64,000 nt of DNA from Diaporthe sp. PMI_573 (taxonomy: Eukaryota; Ascomycota; Sordariomycetes; Diaporthales; Diaporthaceae), in NCBI GenBank assembly GCA_021399435.1, contig JAJTUP010000001.1:3348001-3412000 (forward strand). Reading direction: 5' to 3'. The notes under the pieces are model-generated. The model was not told the origin of the DNA, ran no database searches, and was given only the letters and a program-made list of their open reading frames with translations. Of this stretch, positions 25,201 to 35,886 are shown one piece after another; position 1 is the first letter of the stretch, and every line of letters begins with the position of its first letter. The position numbers and the translations under genes were made by a program.

Positions 25201-25453
25201 GCTGACGGCACACGTCTCGCCCAAGACCAGTGACGGAGAGAGGGTGAAACGGCCCCATGAGCAGCAGCAGCAGCAGCAGGCGGGTGCGGAGGCGGCCACA
25301 GCTCCACCGTGGCGGAGGTGTGTGAGGTGCTGTTCTGTCATGGAGGATGCGCAGCCGACGAAATCTGGCATGAACTTCGTGTTGTCACAGATGAGGAGAT
25401 GTACTTGTGGAGGGGGTTGGGGACTTCTTGCGCCAGGCGAGATGGTCCTATAA
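22210..25453 (+). CDS. med16: Mediator complex subunit 16 (Sin4)
   Basis: Tail-module subunit of Mediator, connecting activators to RNA polymerase II in the nucleus. Five exons are inferred: 22210-22385, 22451-22814, 22873-23122, 23200-24378 and 24444-25453. Phases match and give 992 aa, typical for fungal Med16. The N-terminal half shows the WD40-like pattern (RGISCSKLGTIATISPDG, then IVHLAWSP, ELAVIDAYGRVCLLFF). The helical C-terminal half includes ALTGCAKWALDFLCWLTDSL across exon 5. A short polyglutamine run is coded by CAG repeats at 25261-25278, with a smaller one at about 24913. The C-terminal Cys/Arg-rich end (WRRCVRCCSVMED) is a usual Med16 feature. The ATG at 22210 is the first of a cluster of in-frame Mets. 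Divergent from the sirtuin gene. Confidence 0.9.
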
Positions 25454-26196
25454 AGGGACATGCTGCCGGCGAGAAGATGTATCGTGGCGGACTTGGATAG
25501 CTTCTTCTTGGATATCGATATTCTATCGGCTCAAACTACACAGGTTCCCATGATGCCCTTTCTTTTTCTTTTCAAGATCCATTCGAATGCATCCAAGCGA
25601 CAAATTGCGTACCAAGTACATTACGCTGTCCATTGGAGCAATCTATACGGTCACGGTATAGCGGCTCAAACTGTCAAGGCATGGAGTTTCAAAGCGGTCG
25701 CCAGGCCGAGAGCCCTGCCCCTGGAGCGTCCTTTTCTGGCCGCGGACAGGTCCCCTCCGCCCTCTAGAGCCCTACTAGCCATGGGTGACCTCCACATCAA
25801 ATCTCCCCATACTCTCGTCTATGATGCGGGCGCCCCAGAGATCTGGGGATGCTGCATGCAATTTGCACACCCGCCTTGCCACTGCTTCCCGAGCCAGGCT
25901 CCCGGGAATTATCCGGGTGGTTCTGCACGAGTAGTCGACCTCGCTTAGCGGCAGACTTGCGCGTTGAACTCGGCGCCTCTGCACCCGAGTATCCGGGAAG
26001 ATGGTTCGAGGGCATCACGACATGGACCGGTGAGGCAAGGTCGCTGTCACTGACACAGCATAAAACTCACTTCCTCACCCCTTGCCATGGACTAAGCGGC
26101 TGCCAACACCGGTATACCCTCATGCGTGGCCCCATTTGTGGTTTTCACGTCCCTTCACCAAAGCGCTATACTTGAACCTATTAAAACAGCGCCGCC
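25454..26196. other. Intergenic MED16-GH5
   Basis: About 740 bp between two plus-strand genes. An open frame at 25460-25948 has no recognisable features. It probably holds the MED16 3' end and the promoter of the secreted hydrolase. No repeat was seen. Confidence 0.45.
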
Positions 26197-27640
26197 ATGA
26201 GGTTAACCACGATTCTCCTCGCGATTACTGCGACGGCTACCGCAGATGAGCACATTCTCAGACGCCAGCAGAGGCCAAGGTCCAGGCCCACGCCCAGGGC
26301 GGACACGAGCAATCTGCCCATCACGCGCGAGGGTTCCACGCTCCTGCTCGACGGTGAGCCATGGAAGGCGGTCGGGCCGAACGTGTACTGGCTCGGGCTG
26401 GACGAAAACGTCATCCCACCGGCAGGGGAGCCCTTCTACAGCCCGTCAAACGCGAGCTACCCGACCAAAGGGCGCATCACCGAGGTAATGGCCATCGTCA
26501 AGGCACTGGGCGGCACAGCCATCCGCGCTCACACGGTGGGTGTGAGCACAGGGAACCCGCTGAGTGTGTGGCCCGAGGCAGGCGTGGCCAACGAGCAGGC
26601 GTTCGAAAGCATCGACTGGGCCGTCGCCCAGGCGCGGGCGTACGGCCTGCGGCTGATGGTGCCGCTGACCGACAACTACGACTACTACCACGGCGGGAAA
26701 TACGACTTCCTCCGCTGGGCTGGGTTCAACCTCACCCAGGCCGCGGACGCCAACAACCCGCTCATCCAGCAGTTCTACACCAACGCCACCATCGTGGACA
26801 CCTTCAAGGGGTACATCCGCACGCTGCTGACGCATGTCAACCCGCTGACTAACCTGACCTACGCGGAAGACCCCACCATCTTCGCGTTCGAGAGCGGGAA
26901 CGAGCTCGCCGGCCCCGTCTGGGGGGACATGGATGTGCCCGCCGCGTGGGTTGAGGAGATCGCGGGCTACGTGAAGGGGCTGGCGCCCACGAAGTTGTTT
27001 GTCGACGGGACATACGGCGTGAACCAGACGCACCTTGGCGTCGGGGACGTGGACATATTCTCGGACCATTTCTACCCGGTCAGCATTGCGAAGCTGCAGA
27101 AGGGTCTGGACCTGGGTGAGTTTGCGCGGTGCCGCTCGCCCGAGGGTGGTGAATACTGACCATTCACGTCTAGTTGCTTCGGTGAACAAGAGCTACTTCG
27201 CCGGCGAGTACGACTGGGTAGGGTCTGCCGACGATGGCGCCACGCCTAGGGGCGACTCCCTGGCAGACTGGTTCAAGGTGATCAAGCAGAGCCCCGTGGC
27301 TGTTGGAGACGCCTTCTGGAGCCTTTTTGGCCATAACGTGCCTGACTGCACCGTAAGTAGCAGCACACCCGCTCCCCAAAATGAGTACCCTCAAAATATT
27401 GCCGGGACGCAAGGCTGACGGAGCTGTGCGGCCTCGCAGGTCTTTGTGAACCACACCGACGGTTTCACGCTGCAATATGGCAACCCTGCGAACTCAGACT
27501 ACACGGACAGCCGTATCCAGCTCATCCACCAGCATTCCGTAAGTTTGGGCCAGGGCCAGAATATCAGCGGGGATGCCGACCTGCCCGTCGTGGCGTGCCC
27601 AGCTTCCCCAGACGGAGGGAGCCGCCGCCTCAAGTGGTAG
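26197..27640 (+). CDS. Secreted glycoside hydrolase family 5 (mannanase-like)
   Basis: Likely secreted beta-1,4-mannan hydrolase acting on plant cell walls. Three exons are inferred: 26197-27115, 27174-27352 and 27440-27640, giving 432 aa. The N-terminus MRLTTILLAITATATADEH is a signal peptide, followed by an Arg-rich propeptide-like stretch. The mature enzyme shows the family start (LLLDGEPWKAVGPNVYWLGL), the acid/base Glu in ESGNELAG (about residue 235) and the nucleophile Glu in YFAGEYDWVG, which sits just after the first intron. Exon 3 begins VFVNHTDGFTLQYGNP and reads through a potential donor (GTAAGT at 27540) to a normal C-terminus, ending about 20 codons after PVVACP. Several N-glycosylation sequons are visible. 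GH5 membership is solid; mannan specificity is inferred from resemblance to fungal proteins so annotated. Confidence 0.87.
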
Positions 27641-28600
27641 CTGTTGAAGCCATTAGCAAGAAGTAAAGAATCGCCTTTACTAGTACCATAACACAGCTAC
27701 ATTCTCAAAAGGTTTGTAACGTCATTGTGCCCCTGTGGCATGTTTAACTTCTACCTATTGATGCTATGGAGAGGTTGCCCTACAGAAGGTTTTCCTCTAA
27801 GAAGTTCTCCCGGATATGGATTTCCTATAGGAGGTTTCCGATAGGAGCTTATTTTATAGAAGCTTTTCCTAAAGGACATTGTTCTATAGGAGGTTATTCG
27901 TGCGAGGTTGTTCAATAGAAAGTAATTCCACAGGAGCTTCTTTCTACAGGATGTTATTCTACAGGAGGTTGGGCAGTGATCACTGCCGGTGTCGTCGGAT
28001 CAAATACAACTGGGCCTAATACGTGACCTACGCGGGTATCTTACCCTCTGGCTCTGACATCCTGACCTCACATCTTCTGGTCCCAAGCCGCAGCACACTT
28101 GACTTTGCCCTTCCGCCCACTGCAACGACGCCACATTCCCTGGCACCAAGGAAGACCTACATGATGCGTGTGGAGACGTGTGAAAAGGCAAATGCTAGGA
28201 CCTTTCCGATATGTGACTCGAGGATAATCAGCCATGCTACTTTTCAGTTTACCTGCACATAGCCTTGAATCCCACCTTACCTGGCCTCAAGAAGCCGAGA
28301 AGTAGACATGCCGTACTTGAAAACTCCTTCCTTATAGCGCTGCTGAAGGGTACCTAGTGGGGCACACCTCGAATTTCTTGGCCACTACTGGCCCGTCTCC
28401 TAGTCTAAACTTCTATCAAGCCCTAGGGAACAAGTATCTAGCCACAGCACCCCCAAAAACTTGTCAGAGAGCCCACGCTTGAAGCGCCTAGCAAACGGCT
28501 TCTACCTCCCAGTAGCCGTGCCCAACTTGCCCTCAATGCATCTCGCGTTGAAGACCCACGCAAGATTCATGGGGATCTCCCTAACTGTCACGCCTGGACT
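27641..28600. other. Convergent GH5-CysRS intergenic region
   Basis: Contains the largest minisatellite of the window (27764-27971) and the 3' regions of both genes. No other feature was recognised. Confidence 0.5.
27764..27971. repeat. Degenerate minisatellite, CTATAGGAGG-type (locus B)
   Basis: About 13 diverged units of 14-16 bp, each of the form TTNTTCYANAGGAGG (for example ttcctataggagg, ttctataggagg, ttccacaggagc, ttctacaggagg). The core is the reverse complement of locus A. Spacing is regular, but no unit is exactly repeated many times, which indicates an old, decaying array. Confidence 0.75.
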
Positions 28601-31264
28601 CTATCCTTGCCGCTTCAGCCAGTCCTCATGTAGCTTCTTCTGCTTCTCCCAATCCTTCTGCAGCTTCTTCTTCCTACTCTTGGTGACCTCCTCGCCTTTG
28701 ACGTCCTTGGTGGGTATGCCGTTCTCATCCCACTCCGCGTACTCGTCTGTCTTGTACATCTCGAGGTGGCTGAGTTTTGCCTTCTCGTCCTGCAGCCTCT
28801 TCCTCTCTGCCTCCTCTGCGTCCCTCTTCGCCTTTTGAGCCACCTTGGCAGCGGCCGCTCGCTCACGCTCTTCCCTGGCCTGCTTGATGGTCTTGTCGAT
28901 AGGCCGGACCAGGGCGGGCAGCGGCGGGTCCCGATCCTCGAGGTAGATGTCCAGGTCCCATAGGCGGGTATCACGCAGCTGGTCGCAGAGGGCGAGGATG
29001 TCGCTGGCTGGTGCCTTCTCGCCGGCTAGTTTCTGAACATCAGCCTGGAACTGCGTGAAAACCTGTTCGTATTTCTTCGCAGGCTCGCTGGTGGCTGATC
29101 CCGTAGGCTTGACCTTCTCCGTTATCTGTACCAGAGCAACATGATCCAGGTCTTTTGTCCGAGCAGCTTGCCGCACTTGGTCGCGCAGTTGCGACACGGG
29201 GTAGATGAATGCTTCCGCTTCTGATGGGATACCGACACCGGACCAGGCTACTCGGGACTCGTCTTTCAAGTCGCCCTTCGCATCCAGACCCAAAATCGTT
29301 AGGATTCTCGTTATCCATCGCGCAAGGGCCAGCGTCGTCTCGTCCGAGACACTCGGTGCCGAATTGAATTCCGTCACAAGCTCGGAAAGTGTCCTCATCG
29401 CCGCAGGCGTGTTGAAAGAGTCAGAGAAAGCAGCATCAACGTCTTGCTTAGCCTTTTCTAAAGCGGCCAGTACCTTCTGATCATGTCCTGATTGTTCCGC
29501 TCCGTTGCCAGCAGCGGCAGCGCTTCCATTCTGCTGATTCCTTGCAATGTCCGAACTCTTGTAGAAGAAGTTGTTCATCTTGTCCTCAAAAGAGGCAGTT
29601 GTGCGAAGAATTTCGTCTGTCACCTCAATGCCACTTTCCCACGCCCCGAGTAAAAAGGCAATACGGAGGCTTCGATAGGTCCACTCCTTTTTGGCAAGCG
29701 CTGACCTGATCGTGGTGAAGTTCTTGAGCGACTTGCTCATTTTAGAGCCTGCAATCGACAAATGCCCCATGTGCAGGAAAAAGTTCGACCATTGCTCCTT
29801 GCTGTTCCAGTATGCTTCCGATTGAGCCAGCTCGTTGTCGTGGTGAGGGAATCTCAGATCGACACCTCCAGAGTGAACATCCAGCTTTTCTCCCAAGACC
29901 TCAGAGGCCATGACTGAGCACTCGATGTGCCAGCCCGGGCGCCCTTCCCCCCAGGGACTGGACCATGAAAACTCGCCAGGTTTGCTTGCCTTCCACAAGG
30001 CGAAATCAGCGTCATTGCGTTTCACCGTGGTCTTTGATGCGAGTGACCCTTCGCCATCTGCCTGCAGGGCAGTATCGCCCCTGCTCCAAGGTTCGAGGCG
30101 GGCGTAGGCATGACCTGCCTTCTCGAACGCAGCTATGTCGAAGTATACCGAACCGTCGGCCGTCGCGTACCCGAACCCGTTGGATATGATCTTCTCAATA
30201 AAAGCCACAATCTCGGGGACATACTCGGTGACTCTGGTCAGCACCTCGGGGTCCAAGACGTTCAGCGCGTGCATGTCCTCAAAGAAGCGCTGCTCGAACT
30301 TCCTGGTCAACTTGGTGAAGATTGAGTAGTCTTTCGAATCGACCGTAGAGCCGTGGAGAGAGTCCAGGTATGGTAATAACGCATCCTCGACTCCGTCGTA
30401 GAATCGGTCGGTCTCAAGCGAGGAGCCTTTCTGGAGGGTCGCGGCGGCCGACTTGGCGGTATTGATGTGCATCTTCAGTTTGGCCTCTTTGTCACCAGGC
30501 GTCTCATTGTCTCCTCCCAGCGCCTTTCCCTCCAGGACCCTTGCGTACGCCTTGTCTGTCTCAAAAGTGAACGAGTCGGAGGTCGTCTCGGCGGGTAGGA
30601 GAGGTAGGTTCTTCTTCAGGTAGAATGTGAACGCCGCGTTGGCCGTAGATACGACGGTCTCGTCGACAGCAGGGTGCTCTGTTCGGAACTCTGCCAGTAA
30701 GTGCTGCTGGCGCGCACGCAGAATGATCTTGTCGTCTATATCGGTAATGTTCATGACGAACTTCACATTGAATCCAAAGTAGTCCCGCACGATGCGCCTG
30801 ACGACGTCGGTGGAGACATAGTTACGCGCATGTCCCAAATGAGCGTCATCGTAGACGGTTGGACCGCAAGTGTACCAAAGCACAGTCTTCCCCTCCGGAT
30901 CGATGGGCACAAACTTGTCCTTCTTGCGCGTCAGGGAGTTGTAGACAGTCAGGTCGGGCAACTTGACGGAACCGGCGAGGGGTTTGGGAGGCGTCCAGGT
31001 GGGTTGTTTTGCCGACATGGTGGCGAGGAATAGCCTTGCTGCAGGAAGGCCAGATATCAGCTTGTTCCTCGTGTCCAGTGTGCTGTTCGACAGCCGGCCT
31101 CCACGCTTGTGCTGAGGGCTTGCGCGGGCGTGCAACGAGCGGCTCTTGGACGAGTTGAAAGAATGGGCAGATAAAGAGGGGCGGGGGCCAAGAGAAGGGA
31201 AGGAAGGATTGCGCAATATATTAAGCCTATTGCTCGACCTCGAACACCTGGAAACGTGGCTCAT
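28601..31264 (-). CDS. CRS1: Cysteinyl-tRNA synthetase, probably cytosolic and mitochondrial
   Basis: Class I synthetase charging tRNA-Cys. The frame is uninterrupted, 887 aa from the ATG at 31264. The HIGH-type motif is [12 protein letters not shown] (about 138-149 of the long form), preceded by the zinc-ligand region WYTCGPT. A second zinc segment is [10 protein letters not shown], and KMSKSLKNF is at about residue 507. The charged Lys/Glu/Arg-rich C-terminal extension is the usual fungal appendix. A second in-frame ATG lies at 31018 ([10 protein letters not shown]) in good context. The 82 residues before it are rich in Arg and Ser with almost no acids, as in a mitochondrial presequence. 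The long form would go to mitochondria and the short form (805 aa) stay in the cytosol. Divergent from RIB5. Confidence 0.95.
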   Translation of the reverse strand: MSHVSRCSRSSNRLNILRNPSFPSLGPRPSLSAHSFNSSKSRSLHARASPQHKRGGRLSNSTLDTRNKLISGLPAARLFLATMSAKQPTWTPPKPLAGSVKLPDLTVYNSLTRKKDKFVPIDPEGKTVLWYTCGPTVYDDAHLGHARNYVSTDVVRRIVRDYFGFNVKFVMNITDIDDKIILRARQQHLLAEFRTEHPAVDETVVSTANAAFTFYLKKNLPLLPAETTSDSFTFETDKAYARVLEGKALGGDNETPGDKEAKLKMHINTAKSAAATLQKGSSLETDRFYDGVEDALLPYLDSLHGSTVDSKDYSIFTKLTRKFEQRFFEDMHALNVLDPEVLTRVTEYVPEIVAFIEKIISNGFGYATADGSVYFDIAAFEKAGHAYARLEPWSRGDTALQADGEGSLASKTTVKRNDADFALWKASKPGEFSWSSPWGEGRPGWHIECSVMASEVLGEKLDVHSGGVDLRFPHHDNELAQSEAYWNSKEQWSNFFLHMGHLSIAGSKMSKSLKNFTTIRSALAKKEWTYRSLRIAFLLGAWESGIEVTDEILRTTASFEDKMNNFFYKSSDIARNQQNGSAAAAGNGAEQSGHDQKVLAALEKAKQDVDAAFSDSFNTPAAMRTLSELVTEFNSAPSVSDETTLALARWITRILTILGLDAKGDLKDESRVAWSGVGIPSEAEAFIYPVSQLRDQVRQAARTKDLDHVALVQITEKVKPTGSATSEPAKKYEQVFTQFQADVQKLAGEKAPASDILALCDQLRDTRLWDLDIYLEDRDPPLPALVRPIDKTIKQAREERERAAAAKVAQKAKRDAEEAERKRLQDEKAKLSHLEMYKTDEYAEWDENGIPTKDVKGEEVTKSRKKKLQKDWEKQKKLHEDWLKRQG

Positions 31265-31935
31265 CCGGGTCGCCTTTTTTGAGTCACAATAGGAGAGTCA
31301 CAGTATGACAGGTGAAGGAGGGTCGCCAGGTAAGGTGGGGTGGGGTGTTTTCTGGAAGAGCTCCAACACAGTAAATTTGGGGGAAATGGGGCGCCGGCCC
31401 CTACCTAGGCTTGCTAGGTACCCAGCGTTATGGCCAAACAGGCACCGTCATCAGGCTGGTGACTGACTTGTCCTTCCGCCCAGCCCATATGGGTCATGGA
31501 CTGACTGCATGGGCCTACTGTCTGGACAACAGACTACAGACGACAGACGACAGACAATGAATGGCATTGCGAGAGAGGATACTCAACCAAGAGTTTCTGG
31601 GCACGACGTAGTAGACTCACTTGCGATCACTATTGGTGGCCACGTCTCCATACCTTTTGTCGTGCCGACCCCGGCTCCGACAGCTCGGTCCGGGACCTTG
31701 AATGTCCAGCGATCGAGCCCCGCCAGGAAGACCCCGCGGCTCCGGAGGTCGGGCGCTCACAGGGGGATGTTCATGTCGATGATGATGGTGGCCTGAAGTG
31801 AAACCCTCACCCACCACTCCTTGTCAGATTGCAGCGGCAGCTAGGTCAAATCAGATCTTGCTCTGCCCTCATCCACACTCAGACCCGAGAATATTTGCAT
31901 CATCAAGAGGAGGCAGAAAGTTCCACACAGCTACC
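31265..31935. promoter_or_regulatory. Divergent CRS1/RIB5 promoter region
   Basis: Contains TACCTAGG at 31402-31409 and CTAGGTACC at about 31414-31422, close relatives of the palindrome upstream of CHD1. A run of CAGACGACAGACGACAGACA-type direct repeats lies near 31535-31557. No gene is supported. Confidence 0.45.
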
Positions 31936-32779
31936 ATGTTCACCGGCATCGTCGAGGAGATAGGGGGTAAGCAGTACCGACAGGGCAGCTTACCTCGCCC
32001 TCACCCTCGTCCTCAGCCTCACCCCACACCTCACCCAAATATCACTCGCCCAGAGCCTCCCTAGCATGCACAAAAGCTAACCTCCTTCCCTCGCAGTCGT
32101 CGCCGCGCTCAACCCTCATGACGCGACAGGCGGCACCTCCCTGACCATCAACCTGCCCGAGGGCTCCAGCCTGCTCTCAGACTGCCACGAGGGCGACTCC
32201 ATCGCCGTCAACGGCGTGTGCCTGACGGTGGTGACCTTCACGCCCAAGGACCCGGTCCCCTCCTTCACGGTGGGCGTCGCGCCCGAGACCCTGCGCGTCA
32301 CCAACCTGGGCGGACTGGCCACGGGCTCGCGGTGCAACCTGGAGCGCGCGGTGCGGGCGGACACGCGCATGGGCGGACACTTTGTCCAGGGCCACGTCGA
32401 CACCACCGCCGAGATCGCCGAGCTGCGGCCCGACGGCAACGCCGTGACCATCCGCTTCCGGCCCGCGAAGCGCGACGTGCTGAGGTACGTCGTCTACAAG
32501 GGCTACGTCGCGCTCGACGGCACCAGCCTTACCGTCACCAAGGTCGACGACCTCGAGGGCTGGTGGGAGGTCATGCTCATCGCCTACACCCAGGAGAAGG
32601 TCGTCATCGCCCAGAAGAAGGCCGGCGATACCGTCAACGTCGAGGTCGACATGATGGCCAAGTATGCCGAGAAGTCGATCCTCTTCTCGGGCGAGGGCGG
32701 GTCGTTCCCCTTCATCAAGGAGGTGGAGAAGACGGTGGAGAGGATTGTTGCCCAAGGGCTGGGAGGGCACGCGGCTTGA
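31936..32779 (+). CDS. RIB5: Riboflavin synthase alpha chain
   Basis: Last step of riboflavin synthesis: two 6,7-dimethyl-8-ribityllumazine molecules give riboflavin plus a pyrimidine by-product. Two exons are inferred: 31936-31966 and 32097-32779, with intron 31967-32096 (branch GCTAAC). The product is 237 aa. The first exon codes only the diagnostic start MFTGIVEEIG. Two lumazine-binding repeats follow, with NGVCLTV in the first; between them is MGGHFVQGHVD, and the second has LDGTSLTV. Its stop lies only 132 bp from the stop of the convergent MUS81 gene. The intron is CA/CT-rich and slightly long for this window. Confidence 0.95.
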
Positions 32780-32911
32780 GAGCGATGTATACGACGTTGA
32801 CTTGGTCAGTTGCGCGTGTAAGAAAATGATGTATTTTGGCGTCTATAGACATCTCTTGAATCACCTTCGGGACAGCGCGCCCATACTATCATACATGATG
32901 GCTCATCAACT

Positions 32912-34708
32912 TCAAAGCTCGGCCCAGACCTCGGCGATTTTGGTACTCAAAGCCTTGCCGATCTGCCTGCTCCTCACCGCGTGGTTTCCCAACCTGCTCG
33001 ACACCAGCTCCTGCTTCCTCTTCTTCCCGGCCTCCCCAGCGCCGCACTGCTCATAGGCCTTGACAAACTCGTTCGGCGTCTTCCAGATCTGCTGAATGTG
33101 TATCGCCTTCTCCCCGGTAACCCCTCGTGTGCACATGAGCATCTTTAGGAAGAGGTCCCGTAGGGTCAGCGAGTCAGATTTGGACGCCAACTGGGCAAAT
33201 GCATGATAGCTGATGTAATAATCTGTCCCCCGTTGCGTCTCCCTGAGGTTTTTCAGGAGGGGCAGGTAATTCTTTGCCGTAATGGCCTTGGTGGGGATTA
33301 CCCTCAGGGGCTGGCTCTCGTACCGCTTCCTCAGCATCTCCGTCATCCTTGCGAGGTACCGGATGGTGTCATCCATCTTTTGCGTCTTCTTCACAGTGAA
33401 GCCATTAACCACCTGCGTCGACGCGATGGCGGACTGCACACTTTCCTCGTATTTGGAAAAATGCTCCCGATCCAGCGACATCTCCTCCACGATGTAGGTG
33501 ACGTGTCGAACTCCGGACCTCTTCAGGCGGAACTTTTGCTCGTGGAAGCGGCCGTCCTTGATGGACCCAATCAGATCGTCCAGTCGTTTCCGCTCCACGA
33601 TGTAGTCGAGCACGACTTCGTCGCCCTCGGCGCCTCCACGACGTAGGATCTCCGGATCGTGGCATTTTGCTACCCACTGGGCGTCTCCCAACTCCAAGCT
33701 ACGCATGATGGGCCTGATGCCCTTTTTTGTCAGTTCTTCTTGCATGTAGTCTCGATCTGTTTTCGCCCGGATCTCCCGCACATCCAGCACGAGGTGAACT
33801 GTAAAAGTACCAGGGTTTAGCCTGATTGTGGTGAAGTTTGGCAGCGAGGAGTCGTCAGAGATGATGGGGCCGTCAGTAATCACATTGCCAAAATCTGGGT
33901 TCTCCTCGACGAAAAGATCGTCAGTGCCTTCGTCGAAATCGCGAGCGAAAGCCAGTGGCGGCACTTGGGGTGGAGGTTCAGTCGAATTATGTGCCGAATC
34001 ATTCGTCCCCTCCACTGTGCTGCTGATCTTGTTCGCATTTGCCTCCTGGATCCGTCTCGCGACATCCCGACCCTCTTCGGTCAGGGCGTATCTCTTGGTG
34101 GGCCTTCCTCGCTCGTATACAAGCTCCTTCGAGACCAAGGTCTTCATAGAGCTCCAGGCCGTGTAGAAGCTTCCCGGCTCGCTGGCCGTGAAAGAAGAGT
34201 TGCAATGGGGCTGAGCCTTATCGATCAGGTCCAACTTTGCCATGCCTTCAGGTCCATGCTCTGGCATGTTCGACAACGCAACGATTATGGCATAAGCGCC
34301 AGATCGAAACGCAGGCACATACTGTTTAGTCTTCCGGGGTTTCTTTGGAGCTGGCGTGGGCTCTTGCTCGTCCTCATCGTCCTCGTCTCCTCCTCCGGTT
34401 CCTGCTCCTGACGCTCCGCCGGCGCCTTTGCGCTTTCTAGACTTTGAAGGGCGTTCGGGCATCGGCAGGCCATTATCTCTGCAATAGATCTCAAGCTTTT
34501 CCGTGAGCCTCCTGGTGAGAGTCTGCCCAAAGAATTGCAGCTCCGTCAGCTCCGAGGGATGTTGAAAGACCTTGGGACATTTTTTCAACGAGTTGTAGGC
34601 TTTTCTGTATGTAGTGACGCCCTTGGTGTTCTTTTCCCTGGCGTCGTCGTACCATTCCTTGACCCACGAGAGGAGCAACGCATTGGGGCTATCCTCATCG
34701 GACGGCAT
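32912..34708 (-). CDS. MUS81: Crossover junction endonuclease Mus81
   Basis: Catalytic subunit of the structure-selective nuclease that works with Eme1/Mms4 on replication forks and recombination intermediates. The frame is uninterrupted, 598 aa. An N-terminal helix-hairpin-helix region is at about 1-90 (NALLLSWVKEWYDD..., LTRRLTEKLEIYC), followed by an acidic linker and a winged-helix domain. The XPF-type nuclease core begins VHLVLDVREIR (about 308) and contains the catalytic VERKRLDDLIGSIKDGRF (about 368-385). The C-terminal HhH ends RQIGKALSTKIAEVW. A poly-A/poly-G tract sits just upstream of the start (about 34780-34812). It is convergent with RIB5 and divergent from the mutase gene. Confidence 0.95.
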   Translation of the reverse strand: MPSDEDSPNALLLSWVKEWYDDAREKNTKGVTTYRKAYNSLKKCPKVFQHPSELTELQFFGQTLTRRLTEKLEIYCRDNGLPMPERPSKSRKRKGAGGASGAGTGGGDEDDEDEQEPTPAPKKPRKTKQYVPAFRSGAYAIIVALSNMPEHGPEGMAKLDLIDKAQPHCNSSFTASEPGSFYTAWSSMKTLVSKELVYERGRPTKRYALTEEGRDVARRIQEANANKISSTVEGTNDSAHNSTEPPPQVPPLAFARDFDEGTDDLFVEENPDFGNVITDGPIISDDSSLPNFTTIRLNPGTFTVHLVLDVREIRAKTDRDYMQEELTKKGIRPIMRSLELGDAQWVAKCHDPEILRRGGAEGDEVVLDYIVERKRLDDLIGSIKDGRFHEQKFRLKRSGVRHVTYIVEEMSLDREHFSKYEESVQSAIASTQVVNGFTVKKTQKMDDTIRYLARMTEMLRKRYESQPLRVIPTKAITAKNYLPLLKNLRETQRGTDYYISYHAFAQLASKSDSLTLRDLFLKMLMCTRGVTGEKAIHIQQIWKTPNEFVKAYEQCGAGEAGKKRKQELVSSRLGNHAVRSRQIGKALSTKIAEVWAEL

Positions 34709-35886
34709 GATGATGAATCATGGAGCGAGGCAGCCGAGAAGCAAGCAGAGTCAGAGAGAAGGAGATTGGATGGAATGGGGGGGGGGAAAAAAAAAAAAAA
34801 AAGGAGAAAAAAAATTAGAGACAAGTGCGATGGATTTGCCGGTCAGCACATGTTCAAAATCAGCCGTGCAGGCAATGGAGGCGAGGCGGTGCTGCTGGGT
34901 TGCAGGAGCGATGCGGTGCGGTGCGATGCGATGCGCTTGGGAGACGCGTTCACGCGTTGGAGTTGACCAGGAACCTTGGAATTCCAGGGACCCGGGCCTA
35001 ATGCACCACAAGCTTTAAGCGCAAGGCGATCGATCCCGCGGCTTCGGGTGGGGGTTTCTGGGAGCTGGGCAGCTTGCCTAGTACCTACAGCTAGACTAGG
35101 AAGCCCACTGCACGGTATGTATCTCTAGGACAGATGAAGACGACCTGTCGACTCAATCTGACTGTCGAACTTTCAGCAGGAACGCGATGGTCTCACTTTT
35201 GAGTGGGCTCGTGTGTTATACGGGCCAATGGCAGGGGTTAGTCGGCAACAGGACTCTTCAATCTCGTCGTGCAGGCGATCAGCAGTCAGAGCACAGCGTC
35301 ATGGCTTCAAGCTATTCCTGTTGCTCCAAGGCTTGCATCGGACAAGGCCCGGGGACAGGCCGGGGAACGATGAGCTGCTTGGCTCGGGAGTGTGTCTGTA
35401 CCTTGTGGCCCGCACTGCAACTACGACGATTCCGTACGGTACAGACCGCGTACGTAGAACACACGGTACACAGTACTACCTTGAAGAGGTAGGTAGGTAG
35501 ATAGATGTAGCGAGAACAAAGAAGGCGGGGTAGCTTCTGATCACCGCTGCTCTGCTCTAATAATAAAGTGGGGGGCCCAGCGGATGGCGAGGATGGGACA
35601 TTCCAGCATCCGGGCCTGGCAGGGGGCATGTGTGTCTATTCGGCCGTCGTATTAGCTGGGGCAGTAGCTGGCTATAGCGGGTTGCCTTCCCAGCTATGAC
35701 AGCTCACCAGCCTGCTTTAAAATGCCTCCCCCGTCCACCTCGGCTTCCCTCCCACCCCATCTACAATACCTGGATTGTCCTGTCTTTGTCGTTTTCTAGC
35801 TTGTCCCCTGGTAGTTTGCTCCACCACCATCCCCTCCTCTTTTCTGCAACAGCTCCTGGGGCCCTGTGAGCAAGATACACACCACC
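34709..35886. promoter_or_regulatory. Divergent MUS81/PCM1 intergenic region
   Basis: Holds a G-run followed by an A-run (about 34780-34812), a GCGATGCGGTGCGGTGCGATGC imperfect tandem near 34910-34933, CTAGTACCTACAG at about 35078, and a GGTAGGTAGGTAGATAGATG tetranucleotide run near 35491-35508. A pyrimidine-rich stretch precedes the PCM1 start (about 35735-35865). No gene is called. Confidence 0.5.

Noticed and set aside
26446..27189. 247-aa minus-strand frame over the GH5 gene
   Set aside because: GC-rich coding shadow; Val/Arg-rich translation without motifs.
27540..27640. Possible further intron at GTAAGT (27540) in the GH5 gene
   Set aside because: Reading through gives the expected family C-terminus (PVVACP) and stop, so the donor is probably unused.
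27764..27971. CRISPR-like array
   Set aside because: Units are adjacent without unique spacers, degenerate, and in a eukaryotic genome; a minisatellite explains them.
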